Positions 1-8,691 of a DNA stretch of 64,000 bases are shown here, piece by piece; position 1 is the first letter of the stretch, and every line of letters starts with the position of its first letter. The stretch comes from Terrimonas ferruginea DSM 30193. Lineage in GTDB: Bacteria; Bacteroidota; Bacteroidia; Chitinophagales; Chitinophagaceae. The stretch is taken from contig NZ_AUDS01000008.1 of NCBI RefSeq assembly GCF_000425585.1, positions 297,788-361,787 on the forward strand, in the 5' to 3' direction. The position numbers and the translations under genes are program-made. The notes beneath the pieces are model-generated. The model was not told the DNA's origin and did no database searches. It saw only the letters and a list, made by a program, of their open reading frames with translations.

Positions 1-1170
1 GGACTCGACGTGACCCTGGTGGAAAAAAATGGTTATGCCGGCGGCAAAGCCACTGCCGCTGAAGTGGGCACCATCTGCGGACTTTATCGCTTCAGCTTTG
101 ATAGTGCAGATTATATCGTCAAAGGTTTTGCACGCGATTTTGCAGAAGAACTGCGTATCCGCTCCGGCACAACCCCGCTCAGCAACGCATCCGGTCTTCA
201 CTATCTCCCCTATCATATCGACGTTTTTAAACAATACAGTTACGAATTACTGAATACAAAAGGTGTTCGCGTATTCTTTCATAGCCATGTTACGGCAGTA
301 ACGGTAAAAGAAAAACAAGTCAATGCCGTTTTCATTCACACGCAGGATGAAGGTGAAATAGAAATTCGTCCGCGTATCGTTATTGATTGTACGGGCGAAA
401 GCACCGTTGCACGCCTTGCCGACCTGACGGTAATCAGAAGTGAGCACTACCAGGCCGCAGCGCAGGTATTTACCCTGCAGGGAATCAAAGAAACGCATGA
501 AGGAAAACTGGGCCTGATCCTGATGAAAGAACTTCGTATGGCGATTCAACAGGGCAAACTCGATCATTACTTCGATCGCGTATATGTGGTGCAGGGCTCG
601 TTGCATGATGGCACCGTGAGTCTCAAGATCGGCATTCCGGTGCCGGTTACTTATTGCCCCGGCAATCTCGATGCGCTTCGGGCTTCGGCCTTTGATTTTA
701 TTTACCGCCTTACCACTTATCTCAAAGAAAATGTAGCCGCTTTCAAAGAAGTGACCATCGAACATATTGCCCCCGAAGTGGGCATCCGTGTCGGTCAGCG
801 TACACATGGACGTTATGTATTGACAGAAGAAGATGTATTGGGTTGTAAAAAATTTCCCGACGCTATTGCGGATTGCGGCTGGCCCATTGAAGAATGGGAA
901 CAGGACCGCCGTGTACATATGCGTTACTTCGAACCGGAAGAATTTTACCAGGTGCCGGCCCGTTGCCTCCGCGCCAACGGCATCGACAATCTTTATATGG
1001 GTGGACGAAACATATCTGCCACAGACGGCGCCATTGCCAGTGCGCGCGTGATCGGTATTTGTTTACAAACCGGCTATGCCGCCGGGCGACTGGCCGCCGC
1101 GCAATTACAAGGCATCTCTGCCGACAGCATCATTGAAGAAATTCAACTCGGTGCGGTTTACTCTTCCTGA
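1..1170 (+). CDS. FAD-dependent oxidoreductase, C-terminal part (runs off the left edge)
   Basis: The frame is open from base 1, so the gene starts outside the window and the GTG at base 10 is internal. The first visible residues (GLDVTLVEKNGYAGGKA) look like the end of the second Rossmann strand, with the ribose-binding Glu, of an FAD-binding fold; the GxGxxG turn would lie upstream. Near the C terminus LYMGGRNISATDGAIASAR matches the second FAD-contacting segment of FAD_oxidored-type flavoproteins. Substrate unknown. The AMP-forming ligase starts 33 bases downstream on the same strand, so the two may be cotranscribed. A role in a biosynthetic cluster extending left is possible but not shown. 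Confidence 0.75.
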   Translation, partial: GLDVTLVEKNGYAGGKATAAEVGTICGLYRFSFDSADYIVKGFARDFAEELRIRSGTTPLSNASGLHYLPYHIDVFKQYSYELLNTKGVRVFFHSHVTAVTVKEKQVNAVFIHTQDEGEIEIRPRIVIDCTGESTVARLADLTVIRSEHYQAAAQVFTLQGIKETHEGKLGLILMKELRMAIQQGKLDHYFDRVYVVQGSLHDGTVSLKIGIPVPVTYCPGNLDALRASAFDFIYRLTTYLKENVAAFKEVTIEHIAPEVGIRVGQRTHGRYVLTEEDVLGCKKFPDAIADCGWPIEEWEQDRRVHMRYFEPEEFYQVPARCLRANGIDNLYMGGRNISATDGAIASARVIGICLQTGYAAGRLAAAQLQGISADSIIEEIQLGAVYSS

Positions 1171-1203
1171 AAACTCCATTCCCTTTTTGAATATCTTCAC
1201 GAG

Positions 1204-2643
1204 ATGAATGACCAGCCCGTATATGAGGTGTTGCGGCAAGCCGCGATCAACTGGCCGCAACGGCCAGCCGTGATCGACGAATACGGCACCATGACCTTTG
1301 ATATGTTGTGGAATGAAACGGAGCTGCTGAAAGCACAGCTACAACAACAAGGCGTAACCTCCGGGCATGCAGTTGGCATGAAAGCGCACAACGGCCGCTA
1401 TTTCATCATCGGACTATTTGCCGTAGCCGGATGTGGTGCTGCCGTGATGCCACTCTATCATTTATTAAAAAAAGAAGAAACAGCGCAATGCATCGCCGAT
1501 GCCGGGCTTCATTTTTTACTGGAAGAATACATTGGTATAACCAATGAAAATGATCAGCGTGAACCGCTGGCCCTTTCCGGAGGAGGCTTTTATTTTTCCC
1601 CGACAACTATTGACGCAGACTATCCCTTTGCTCCGCATGTAGATCATCCGGTGTTTGTCCGTTTTACTTCGGGCACAACGGGCACGTCGAAGGGCGTAGT
1701 ACTATCACAAAAAACGGTAATAGATCGCATTGAAGCCGCGAACCGTGGCCTGGAGCTGGGGCCGGAAGATGTGGTAGTGTGGGTTTTGCCAATGGCCTAT
1801 CACTTTGTGGTGTCGATTGTATTGTATGTGCGTTTCGGCGCCGCCATAGCAGTGGTCAGTGATTTTCTCGCGCGCAATATCATTCGCATGACCAACGACC
1901 ACAACGGCACGATGATCTATGCCTCGCCCCTGCAGATACGGTTGATGGCGCATGATAAAAGTGAAGAGCAATTGCCGTCGCTGAAAAAAATCATCTCTAC
2001 GTCCGCAGGTATTGGCGTGGATGTATGCAACGACTTCCGCGCAAGATTCGGTAAAGACGTGAGCCAGGCTTATGGCATTATTGAAATCGGCTTGCCCATG
2101 ATGAACCTGCGCAAATCAGCGGAGCATCCTGATGCGGTAGGCTACGCATTGCCGGGATACGATATTGGTATTCTGGATGACAACTATCAACCACTTCCGC
2201 CGGGGCATACGGGCTACCTGGGTATTCGCGGTCCGGGTATGTTTGATGCTTACCTGAAACCCGCCAAACGCAGTGCAGAAGTGTTGGTCAATGGTTATTT
2301 TCTGACCGCAGACTACGCCAGCAAAACGGAAGATGGCCTGGTAAAAATAGAAGGGCGTGCGAAGTCGGTGATCAATGTGTCGGGTATAAAAGTTTTTCCG
2401 GAAGAAGTGGAAGCGGTGATCGAAACTTATCCCGGTATTCTTCAGGCAAAAGTGAGCAGCGTTCCGCATCCATTGATGGGGCAGTTGATAGAAGCAGAAA
2501 TTGTGGTGGAGAAAAATGCGGACATCAATATAGAAAAAGTAATGACCTATTGCCGGCAAAAACTCTCCAATTTCAAAGCGCCGCAAAGAATGCGGGTGGT
2601 CGAATCGCTGGAGATGACAAGCACGGGAAAGTTGAAACGATAA
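1204..2643 (+). CDS. AMP-forming acyl-CoA synthetase / ligase family protein
   Basis: A 479-residue member of the ANL superfamily, which activates a carboxylate as acyl-AMP and usually passes it to a thiol. The P-loop FTSGTTGTSKG is at about residues 154-164, a YGIIEIG-type aromatic motif follows in the middle, and the C-terminal lid ends in STGKLKR with the conserved catalytic Lys. It is somewhat shorter than typical acyl-CoA ligases (500-560 aa). The ATG at 1204 is preceded by no Shine-Dalgarno, as usual in Bacteroidota. It follows the FAD oxidoreductase by 33 bases. The acid substrate cannot be read from the sequence; fatty or aromatic acids are both possible. Confidence 0.8.
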   Translation: MNDQPVYEVLRQAAINWPQRPAVIDEYGTMTFDMLWNETELLKAQLQQQGVTSGHAVGMKAHNGRYFIIGLFAVAGCGAAVMPLYHLLKKEETAQCIADAGLHFLLEEYIGITNENDQREPLALSGGGFYFSPTTIDADYPFAPHVDHPVFVRFTSGTTGTSKGVVLSQKTVIDRIEAANRGLELGPEDVVVWVLPMAYHFVVSIVLYVRFGAAIAVVSDFLARNIIRMTNDHNGTMIYASPLQIRLMAHDKSEEQLPSLKKIISTSAGIGVDVCNDFRARFGKDVSQAYGIIEIGLPMMNLRKSAEHPDAVGYALPGYDIGILDDNYQPLPPGHTGYLGIRGPGMFDAYLKPAKRSAEVLVNGYFLTADYASKTEDGLVKIEGRAKSVINVSGIKVFPEEVEAVIETYPGILQAKVSSVPHPLMGQLIEAEIVVEKNADINIEKVMTYCRQKLSNFKAPQRMRVVESLEMTSTGKLKR

Positions 2644-2653
2644 CGGCGATCTG

Positions 2654-2741
2654 CCTTTGCGCCTTAATTTCTTGGCGTCTCTGCGTGAACCGAAGCCGCG
2701 TATCACGCAAAGCAACATAAGGAGCAAAGACGCTAAGAAAG
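2654..2741. repeat. Dispersed imperfect inverted repeat, copy 1
   Basis: An imperfect palindrome of about 88 bases: the left arm reads GGCGTCTCTGCGTGAA and the right arm contains TCACGCAAAG and AGCAAAGACGC. It closely resembles the element at 3530-3613. Such 'CTTTGCGTCTTTGCGTGAA' elements are common intergenic repeats in Bacteroidota. Its right end runs through the stop codon of the downstream metallo-hydrolase gene. Confidence 0.75.
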
Positions 2742-3485
2742 TTTTAACTCGCTTCTATCGTGGTAACCAAACACCTCTACTTCCGGATGTTCCTTTATTA
2801 ATTTCCTGATTTTATCGAGGCTCGCCAATCTTTGTTCATTGTCATCGGCTCTTGCAATGGCCAGTGCGGTAACGGGATGTTCGGGATCTTCCAATTCTCC
2901 CCGTAAATAATAAGCATCGCCAACATACAACACCCAGCGGTCACCTTGTTCGATGGCGACACCGCAATGTCCGCGCGTATGGCCAAACAACGGCACAAGA
3001 TAAACGCGTGAGCTAAAGCCCAACTTCACTTCGCGGGCTTCGAGTCCCATCCATTTTTCGTCGCCAGCCTTATACGCAATGATCTCGGGGTTGTGTGATA
3101 ACTGATGCGGCAGGTAACGTTGATTGCCGCTGTTGAAATTGGCGAGTTCTTCTGCACCAACGTGTATGGTCATTCCGGAAAAATCTGCGAGGCCGCCGAT
3201 ATGATCCGGATCGAGATGGGAAATAACGGCTTGCTTCACGAGCAGGGGATCGAGTCCGAGCAGACCGATTTGTTTATAGGCGGCCAGGTCTTCATCCAAT
3301 CTGAACCCCACGAGGTCGATGAGTGTCTGACCCACGCGCGTCTGTGGTTGTTGTGCATCGAGCATGCCCATACCCGCATCCACCAAAGCAAGACCCGCAG
3401 GATCTTCGAGCAGCAGGCAATGTCCGATCACATCGTCATTAACCGGCGTTACGATTTTGAGGCAATTGAGATGATGAATTTTCAT
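2733..3485 (-). CDS. Metallo-beta-lactamase-fold hydrolase (AHL-lactonase-like)
   Basis: A 250-residue metallo-hydrolase. The metal signature HLDPDH at residues 90-95 is the HxDxDH form found in lactonase-like members. GHTRGHCG and a later GDAYYL give the further His and Asp ligands. The protein has no signal peptide and is probably cytoplasmic. N-acyl-homoserine lactonases of the AttM/AiiA type share this arrangement, but many relatives hydrolyse other esters, so quorum quenching is only a possibility. I chose ATG at 3485; a TTG two codons earlier also lies in frame. Two copies of the same dispersed repeat flank the gene. Confidence 0.8.
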   Translation of the reverse strand: MKIHHLNCLKIVTPVNDDVIGHCLLLEDPAGLALVDAGMGMLDAQQPQTRVGQTLIDLVGFRLDEDLAAYKQIGLLGLDPLLVKQAVISHLDPDHIGGLADFSGMTIHVGAEELANFNSGNQRYLPHQLSHNPEIIAYKAGDEKWMGLEAREVKLGFSSRVYLVPLFGHTRGHCGVAIEQGDRWVLYVGDAYYLRGELEDPEHPVTALAIARADDNEQRLASLDKIRKLIKEHPEVEVFGYHDRSELKLS

Positions 3486-3529
3486 AAGCAAAATTAAAAA
3501 TTCAAAAATGTTGAATGGAGATTCATTGG

Positions 3530-3613
3530 CCTTCGCGACTTAATTTCTTAGCGACTTTGCGTGAAAGCGGCGCCGGTTCACGCAAGGATGCATAAGGGGC
3601 AAAGACGCGAAGG
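3530..3613. repeat. Dispersed imperfect inverted repeat, copy 2
   Basis: About 84 bases, aligned end to end with the element at 2654-2741 (for example CTTAATTTCTTAGCGACTT against CTTAATTTCTTGGCGTCTC). Its arms contain TTTGCGTGAA and TTCACGCAA. It sits between the metallo-hydrolase start and the lycopene cyclase end. Confidence 0.75.
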
Positions 3614-3638
3614 ATTACTTACAACTTATTATGGCTGT

Positions 3639-4352
3639 TTACCCTTTTGAGTTTTTACTTTTGAATTGTTCTCTTTTGAGAACACGCTCATAAAGCGCCA
3701 CGTTCATCATGATTAATAACATGCCGTAAAAAGTATCTTCAAAAGGAATGGTATACATGCGGATGCCGAGATTTTCCGCATCGTTATACAACACCACCGG
3801 AATAGCCGTAAGGAAACCATTTACTATCAAAAACGGCACCAGGATGATGATATACGATACCACAAACGAGACCGCATCAAAGCCTTTGAACCATGACTTC
3901 CATACATACACCATACCGATAAAGATGCCGAGGAAGAAAAAGGTCCAGGAGGTATAATATTTATCGTAGAAGACTGCACCGGCGATAATAGACAATACTG
4001 CTATCAACTGCAGCACCCGGTTACCCCATACCTTCTTTTTAAGATTGGGAAAATAACAACGGATACATTCATATACAAACACGCAACAGTACGGCACTAC
4101 GAAAAAGAAAAGTATTTCCTCGATAGGTAATCCGAAAAGGCGATGCCCTGTAATATATTTTTCATTAAACCACCATACGCCTTCCTTCGTGAAAAAGGAA
4201 TCCCAGGCAACATAAAGTGCAGCTGGAATCAGCATGGGAATAACCAGGTATTTCCACCTTTTATAAAACGCTACTTTTTTATCAAAGCTAAGCGCCAACG
4301 GACCGGCGAGCGATGCTGCCAGTATGATATAGTACGTGTAATGACTGTTCAC
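3639..4352 (-). CDS. Lycopene cyclase, two CrtY-c/d-type domains in one chain
   Basis: A 237-residue polytopic membrane protein with two tandem copies of the small CarR/CrtYc-CrtYd cyclase domain. The first half carries GLPIEEILFFFVVP and the second TIPFEDTFYGMLL; both keep the Pro-x-Glu-Glu/Asp motif thought to be catalytic in this heterodimeric cyclase class. In actinobacteria and archaea the halves can be separate genes; here they are fused, as in several Bacteroidota. It would cyclise lycopene ends to beta rings. It is the last gene of the carotenoid operon, six bases after crtZ. Confidence 0.85.
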   Translation of the reverse strand: MNSHYTYYIILAASLAGPLALSFDKKVAFYKRWKYLVIPMLIPAALYVAWDSFFTKEGVWWFNEKYITGHRLFGLPIEEILFFFVVPYCCVFVYECIRCYFPNLKKKVWGNRVLQLIAVLSIIAGAVFYDKYYTSWTFFFLGIFIGMVYVWKSWFKGFDAVSFVVSYIIILVPFLIVNGFLTAIPVVLYNDAENLGIRMYTIPFEDTFYGMLLIMMNVALYERVLKREQFKSKNSKG

Positions 4353-4358
4353 GGAAAA

Positions 4359-4877
4359 TCAGGATTCAGACTTTTCAATGGTAGGATAGGCGACTCCGCG
4401 GCCGGAAGCTTTGCGTTTTTTGTCCGCCTGCACTTTCTCCCAATATTTTTTTGCCACCCAAAGCATACCAAAGCTTTCGCCGTCATGTTTGTCCAGATGC
4501 TTATGGTGCATCTTGTGCGCCCAGCGAAGCGTACGGATATAGGTATTGTTGCTGCGGGAAAACCATTTGAACCGCTGGTGGATGATCACATCGTGCACCA
4601 TGAAATAGGCGAAGCCATAAAGACTCAGACCCGCCCCGATGGCAATGGACCAGTAAGCCTGGTTCATTACTCCCAGCATGATCAGCAACCAGCTTGGAAT
4701 AGCGAAAATGAGAAAGAAGGCATCGTTCTTTTCAAAAAAGCCCGGCTCCGGCTGGTGATGGTCTTTGTGCAGGTACCATAAAAATCCATGCATCACATAA
4801 CGATGCAGGCACCAGGTAAAACCCTCCATCAGCACAAACGTGGCTAATGCAATGCCTATGTACAATAATATGCTCAT
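4359..4877 (-). CDS. crtZ: Beta-carotene hydroxylase
   Basis: A 172-residue membrane di-iron hydroxylase. The His boxes HRYVMH, HKDHH, HDVIIHQ and HKMHHKH appear in the order and spacing of CrtZ enzymes, separated by hydrophobic spans. It adds 3-hydroxyl groups to beta rings, giving cryptoxanthin or zeaxanthin from beta-carotene, or the equivalent on monocyclic carotenoids. It lies 16 bases after the cruF-like gene and 6 bases before the cyclase, so it is tightly placed in the operon. The C terminus is charged and probably cytoplasmic. Confidence 0.9.
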   Translation of the reverse strand: MSILLYIGIALATFVLMEGFTWCLHRYVMHGFLWYLHKDHHQPEPGFFEKNDAFFLIFAIPSWLLIMLGVMNQAYWSIAIGAGLSLYGFAYFMVHDVIIHQRFKWFSRSNNTYIRTLRWAHKMHHKHLDKHDGESFGMLWVAKKYWEKVQADKKRKASGRGVAYPTIEKSES

Positions 4878-4893
4878 GGCGCCGGATGAACGT

Positions 4894-5541
4894 TTAGGTT
4901 AAAAAGATGCGAAGTACCAAAAAGAACAGGAGTTGTATGAGCAACAAATTTACACCGAATTTATTATCCTTTGAGACTTTACACCAGTGAAAAATCGCGG
5001 CCAGCAGCATACTTACCAAAAACCAGGTGATATAGTTATATACCGGCACAGATCCGTCACCGCCCCATTGCCAGTATCCCAATCTGATCGCAACAGGTTC
5101 CATCAGCCAGTCATACCCCACGGCTAACAATGCCGTGACAATTATCTTTATCAAGGGTGCCGTGCCTGACAGCAACCGCCACGTGGTAATAGCACTGATG
5201 TATACGACCATGAACCAGTTGACGCCCAGCATCAGCGGCACACCCAATACTTTGATGCCCATGATCCAGCCATAATTATAATGACCAAACAAGGCCGAGG
5301 TCTGCACGCCCACTATTTCCACGGTCATGCCCGCCACAAAACAGCAAAGCACAAATATCCAGAAGCCCGTGTTGCGCGGCTTTTGCGTCCAGAACAAAAG
5401 ACCCATCATCAATAGCAGATTGAAGGGCGTCGCCGTCAAAAAAAACTCATGCGGAAAAAACAACATGCCCACCGCTCCGATTACATGGAACAGCGCAGCA
5501 ACGGCTGTTGCCTTTTGATAAATGGATAAATTTTTAAGCAC
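4894..5541 (-). CDS. CruF-like carotenoid biosynthesis membrane protein (DUF422)
   Basis: A 215-residue protein with about seven hydrophobic helices and the family signature residues around VEIVGVQTSALFGHYNYG and DWLMEPVAIRLGYWQW. Family PF04240 includes CruF-type 1',2'-hydratases, which add water to the acyclic psi end of carotenoids. With CrtZ and a cyclase beside it, a monocyclic 1'-hydroxylated pigment is plausible; that is inference. The first codon overlaps the end of idi by eight bases, indicating translational coupling. No separate 3,4-desaturase (crtD) is in the window. Confidence 0.75.
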   Translation of the reverse strand: MLKNLSIYQKATAVAALFHVIGAVGMLFFPHEFFLTATPFNLLLMMGLLFWTQKPRNTGFWIFVLCCFVAGMTVEIVGVQTSALFGHYNYGWIMGIKVLGVPLMLGVNWFMVVYISAITTWRLLSGTAPLIKIIVTALLAVGYDWLMEPVAIRLGYWQWGGDGSVPVYNYITWFLVSMLLAAIFHWCKVSKDNKFGVNLLLIQLLFFLVLRIFLT

Positions 5542-6058
5542 CGCTATTTTTTTCCTGTAAAAAAGCCATCAGTCTTGGAAGCGCGATCTTGAACCACTCG
5601 GTATATTTCTGCGGATGCGTTTGCATGGACTGCACAATTTCCTCAACAGGTTTGTAGCAATAATCGGCTACTTCGTCCGGATCGGGAGACACGGCTCCTT
5701 CGTAGGTGCCGGTAAATACATGGTCGTATTCATGTTCGGTAAGGCCGTTGTCGAAAGGTGCCTTGTATACAAACGAAAAAGCATGCTGAAGCGGAGTATT
5801 GAACCCCATTTCTTCCTGCAATCGCCGCGAAGCGGCATCCGCTGTTTTTTCTCCGGGAAAAGGATGACTGCAGCAGGTGTTGGTCCACAAGCCACCGCTG
5901 TGATATTTGCTCAGCGCACGCTGGTGCAGGAGCAATTCTTTTTTTTCGTTGAAAATAAAAATGCTGAAGGCCCGGTGCAGTACCGCCTGCCTGTGCGCTT
6001 CCATCTTTTCCATCGTTCCCAACTCAACATCATGTTCGTCCACCAGGATCACATCCAT
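5534..6058 (-). CDS. idi: Isopentenyl-diphosphate delta-isomerase, type 1
   Basis: A 174-residue Nudix-fold enzyme interconverting IPP and DMAPP, which supplies the prenyl starter for the carotenoid pathway. Visible features: the catalytic Cys in WTNTCCSHPFPGE, the metal-binding His residues of the HRAFS and SHP segments, the Nudix-like RRLQEEMGF helix and the C-terminal WFKIALPRL. It is cytoplasmic. The gene sits two bases after crtB and overlaps the next gene by eight bases, so it is part of the operon rather than a housekeeping singleton. Confidence 0.92.
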   Translation of the reverse strand: MDVILVDEHDVELGTMEKMEAHRQAVLHRAFSIFIFNEKKELLLHQRALSKYHSGGLWTNTCCSHPFPGEKTADAASRRLQEEMGFNTPLQHAFSFVYKAPFDNGLTEHEYDHVFTGTYEGAVSPDPDEVADYCYKPVEEIVQSMQTHPQKYTEWFKIALPRLMAFLQEKNSGA

Positions 6059-6060
6059 AG

Positions 6061-6906
6061 CTATAGTATATTGAACTGGCTTCGCACGCCGGCTTTTGCT
6101 ACGATGTATGCTTTGCCGTAATTGGGAATGCGGATTCGCTGCTCGAGAATGCAGGAAGGCGCCGTTCGTTTTATTTTTTTGAAAAGAGACAGATAATATT
6201 TGTAAGCAACGTACACTCCGAAGCGCGCTTTCACCGGTAATTCCAGTATGCCTTTATACGCATCTTCAAAATCTTTCGCGATATCATCTTCAATCTCGCG
6301 TTTCATGTCGAGGGTGAAGTTGCGGAAGTCTACGCCGGGAAAATAAGTCCGGTTGAGGTGTTCGTAGTCTGCTTTTACATCACGCAGGAAGTTTACCTTC
6401 TGAAAGGCCGCACCCAATGATTGCGCTGAAGGTTTCAGCTTTGCATACATGTCGCGGTTGCCTTCGCAGAATACGAACAGACACATCAGTCCTACCACTT
6501 CCGCACTGCCATAGATGTATTCTTTGTATCCGCAGCTATTGTATTTTGTTTTGCTGAGGTCCATTTCCATGCTTTGGAAAAACGCTTCGATCAGTTCATG
6601 ATCGATGTTGTATTCACGCACGGTTTTCTGAAAGCTGTGCAGAATCGGGTTGAGGCTGATGCCCCTTTCGATTGACGCATAGGTTTCTTTCTTGAATTCG
6701 AACAGGAGCGTTTCCTTATCGTATTCATGGAAAGTATCTACAATCTCATCGGCCAGGCGCACGAAGCCGTAAATATTGAAGATCGGTTTGCGGAGATCTG
6801 CATGAAGCAGCCGGATAGCACTGCTGAAGGATGTGCTGTACTTTTCCGTCGTGGCCTTACTGCACTGTTCACATAGATCATGAAATAGCTGCATCATCGC
6901 ATTCAA
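6061..6906 (-). CDS. crtB: Phytoene synthase
   Basis: A 281-residue trans-isoprenyl diphosphate synthase-fold enzyme that condenses two geranylgeranyl diphosphates to phytoene. The two Asp-rich Mg-binding motifs are seen as LADEIVDTFHEYD and NFLRDVKADYEHLNRTYFP. The chain begins MNAMMQ; the ATG at 6906 is the longest choice and two more follow within five codons. A TATCTTTA box (6937-6944, minus strand) 30 bases upstream could give crtB its own promoter in addition to read-through from crtI across the 123-base gap. Confidence 0.92.
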   Translation of the reverse strand: MNAMMQLFHDLCEQCSKATTEKYSTSFSSAIRLLHADLRKPIFNIYGFVRLADEIVDTFHEYDKETLLFEFKKETYASIERGISLNPILHSFQKTVREYNIDHELIEAFFQSMEMDLSKTKYNSCGYKEYIYGSAEVVGLMCLFVFCEGNRDMYAKLKPSAQSLGAAFQKVNFLRDVKADYEHLNRTYFPGVDFRNFTLDMKREIEDDIAKDFEDAYKGILELPVKARFGVYVAYKYYLSLFKKIKRTAPSCILEQRIRIPNYGKAYIVAKAGVRSQFNIL

Positions 6907-7029
6907 TCGGTTTAAGGACTGGTTATTCGTTTTGGTTAAAGATATGTCTGTCTGTTCGGCTATTAATTTACGCTTTTTTAGGAAACTGACACCTCCGGAG
7001 ATGGTTTTTCCCCGTTGGCGGTTGCCTGA

Positions 7030-8517
7030 TCAATGACTAAAAACACGGGCTACTTCTCCCGCTACCACTTCGCCGCTGATCAGGCTGGGCGGCACTCCCG
7101 GCCCGGGAACCGTCAGTTGGCCTGCATAAAACAGGTTCCTGATTTTCGAACTCCGGCAGGAAGGTTTCAATACTGCGGTCTGGCTCAGCGTATTAGCCAG
7201 CCCGTAGGCATTTCCTTTAAAAGAATGATAGTCCGTCGTGAAATCGCTGACGGAATAACTTTTCTTATATATAATGGCATCTTCCACGGAAGTGCCTGTC
7301 TGTTCTTCATAACGGCGGAGAATCTGCCTGAAATATTTTTCCCGCAATTCTTCCGTATCTCCTTCCAGTCCCGTGGCTACAGGAATCAGGAAAAAGAGGT
7401 TTTCGCAACCGGCCGGCGCTACCGTTTCATCGGTTACGGACGGTGCACATACATAAAACAAAGGATCCGATGGCCATTCACGCGAGCGATAGATCTCTTT
7501 TCCATGCACACCAAAATCCGTATCGAAGAACAAAGAGTGATGCAATATGCCGGGTAGTTTTTTGTTCAATCCCACATAATACAACAGGCAACTCGGCGCC
7601 ATCACGCGTTTGTTCCAATATGACTCACTATACGAACGGTCTTCGGGTGCCAGCAGTTTTGTTTCGATGAAATGATAATCTGCGGCTCCTACTACCACAT
7701 CGGCTTCGAGACTTCCTTCTTTTCCGGAGGCATCCGTATAACGTACGCCCGTTGCACGACCATGGCCCGTCTGGATGCCTGTCGCCGGCGTATTGAAACG
7801 GAATTTCACTCCCTGTTCCTGTGCCAGTTGATACATCGCATCCACCACCTGGTACATCCCTCCCTGCGGATACCAGGTACCCAGACACATGTCAGCATAG
7901 TTCATCAGGCTGTAAAGTGCCGGTGTATTTTCAGGAAGCGCTCCTAAAAACAAAACCGGGAACTCCATCAGTTGCTGCAGTTTGGGGTCGCGGAAATATT
8001 TGCGGATATGCTTTTTCATATTGGTCAGCACATCCAGTTTAAATACGCCTTTTGCCACATCCCAATCCAGGAACTCGGCCCATGAGCGACCGGGTTTGTG
8101 CACGAGCTTGTTGATACCAACTTCGTATTTGTAGGCCGCTCCCTGCATAAACTGGTCGAGCTTTGCGCCGCTGCCGGATTCTATCGATTCAAATAACTGT
8201 TTCAGTTCTTCGTAAGAAGCGGGAAGATCCATCGGCCCGTCCTGCCAGTATACACGATAGGACGGATCCAGCCGGTCAAGGTGATAATAATCGCTCACTT
8301 TTTTACCAAAACATGCAAAAAAGCGTTCGAAAACGTCCGGCATCCAATACCAGCTCGGTCCCATGTCGAAAGTAAAACCTTCGGCTTTCAGGATACGGGC
8401 ACGTCCGCCGGGGGTGGCATTTTTCTCCAAAACGGTCACATCCCAACCCGCGCGGGCGAGAAACGACGCAGCAGAAAGACCCGCAAATCCGCTTCCTATA
8501 ACGATGGCTTTTTTCAC
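7030..8517 (-). CDS. crtI: Phytoene desaturase
   Basis: A 495-residue flavoprotein of the CrtI family that desaturates phytoene towards lycopene. The N-terminal dinucleotide-binding turn is IGSGFAGLSAASFL with the ribose Glu in VLEKNATPGGRA. The C-terminal signature is LFYAGQLTVPGPGVPPSLISG. The protein is a peripheral membrane enzyme using FAD. It heads the minus-strand carotenoid operon and is divergent from feoB. A TATTTTCG box (8524-8531, minus strand) lies six bases before its ATG. Confidence 0.93.
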   Translation of the reverse strand: MKKAIVIGSGFAGLSAASFLARAGWDVTVLEKNATPGGRARILKAEGFTFDMGPSWYWMPDVFERFFACFGKKVSDYYHLDRLDPSYRVYWQDGPMDLPASYEELKQLFESIESGSGAKLDQFMQGAAYKYEVGINKLVHKPGRSWAEFLDWDVAKGVFKLDVLTNMKKHIRKYFRDPKLQQLMEFPVLFLGALPENTPALYSLMNYADMCLGTWYPQGGMYQVVDAMYQLAQEQGVKFRFNTPATGIQTGHGRATGVRYTDASGKEGSLEADVVVGAADYHFIETKLLAPEDRSYSESYWNKRVMAPSCLLYYVGLNKKLPGILHHSLFFDTDFGVHGKEIYRSREWPSDPLFYVCAPSVTDETVAPAGCENLFFLIPVATGLEGDTEELREKYFRQILRRYEEQTGTSVEDAIIYKKSYSVSDFTTDYHSFKGNAYGLANTLSQTAVLKPSCRSSKIRNLFYAGQLTVPGPGVPPSLISGEVVAGEVARVFSH

Positions 8518-8523
8518 GAAGGA

Positions 8524-8531
8524 CGAAAATA
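8524..8531 (-). promoter_or_regulatory. Candidate -7 box of the carotenoid operon (TATTTTCG)
   Basis: Seven of eight bases match the Bacteroidota -7 consensus TAnnTTTG. It ends about six bases before the crtI ATG, so the leader would be very short. No convincing TTG was found at the expected 17-23 base spacing. Confidence 0.4.
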
Positions 8532-8675
8532 GAACTATTCAGCATAATTCTGCATACCGCAAACTGGGTAAAATATTGAATTATACATTAATAGATAAGA
8601 CAACCAACCCGGCCCTCTACCCTTAAATCTTTGTATAAAATCGTAATTCGTAAACGGTTATAACCCGCGCGGGGT

Positions 8676-8683
8676 TATTTTTG
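8676..8683 (+). promoter_or_regulatory. Candidate -7 box of feoB (TATTTTTG)
   Basis: Full TAnnTTTG match eight bases before the feoB start. It is preceded by the small GC-rich palindrome AACCCCGCGCGGGGTT-like segment (8661-8676: TAACCCGCGCGGGGTT), which overlaps the region where a repressor could act. Confidence 0.5.
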
Positions 8684-8691
8684 CAATCGTT

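Noticed and set aside
2733..3485. Calling the metallo-hydrolase a quorum-quenching lactonase
   Set aside because: The fold and HxDxDH motif fit, but many relatives have other substrates and there is no supporting context.
5175..5190. CACGTG in the CruF-like gene, and a similar hexamer near 31360 in nadA
   Set aside because: Only the six-base core is shared; the GTTY/RAAC arms of the parS-like motif are missing.
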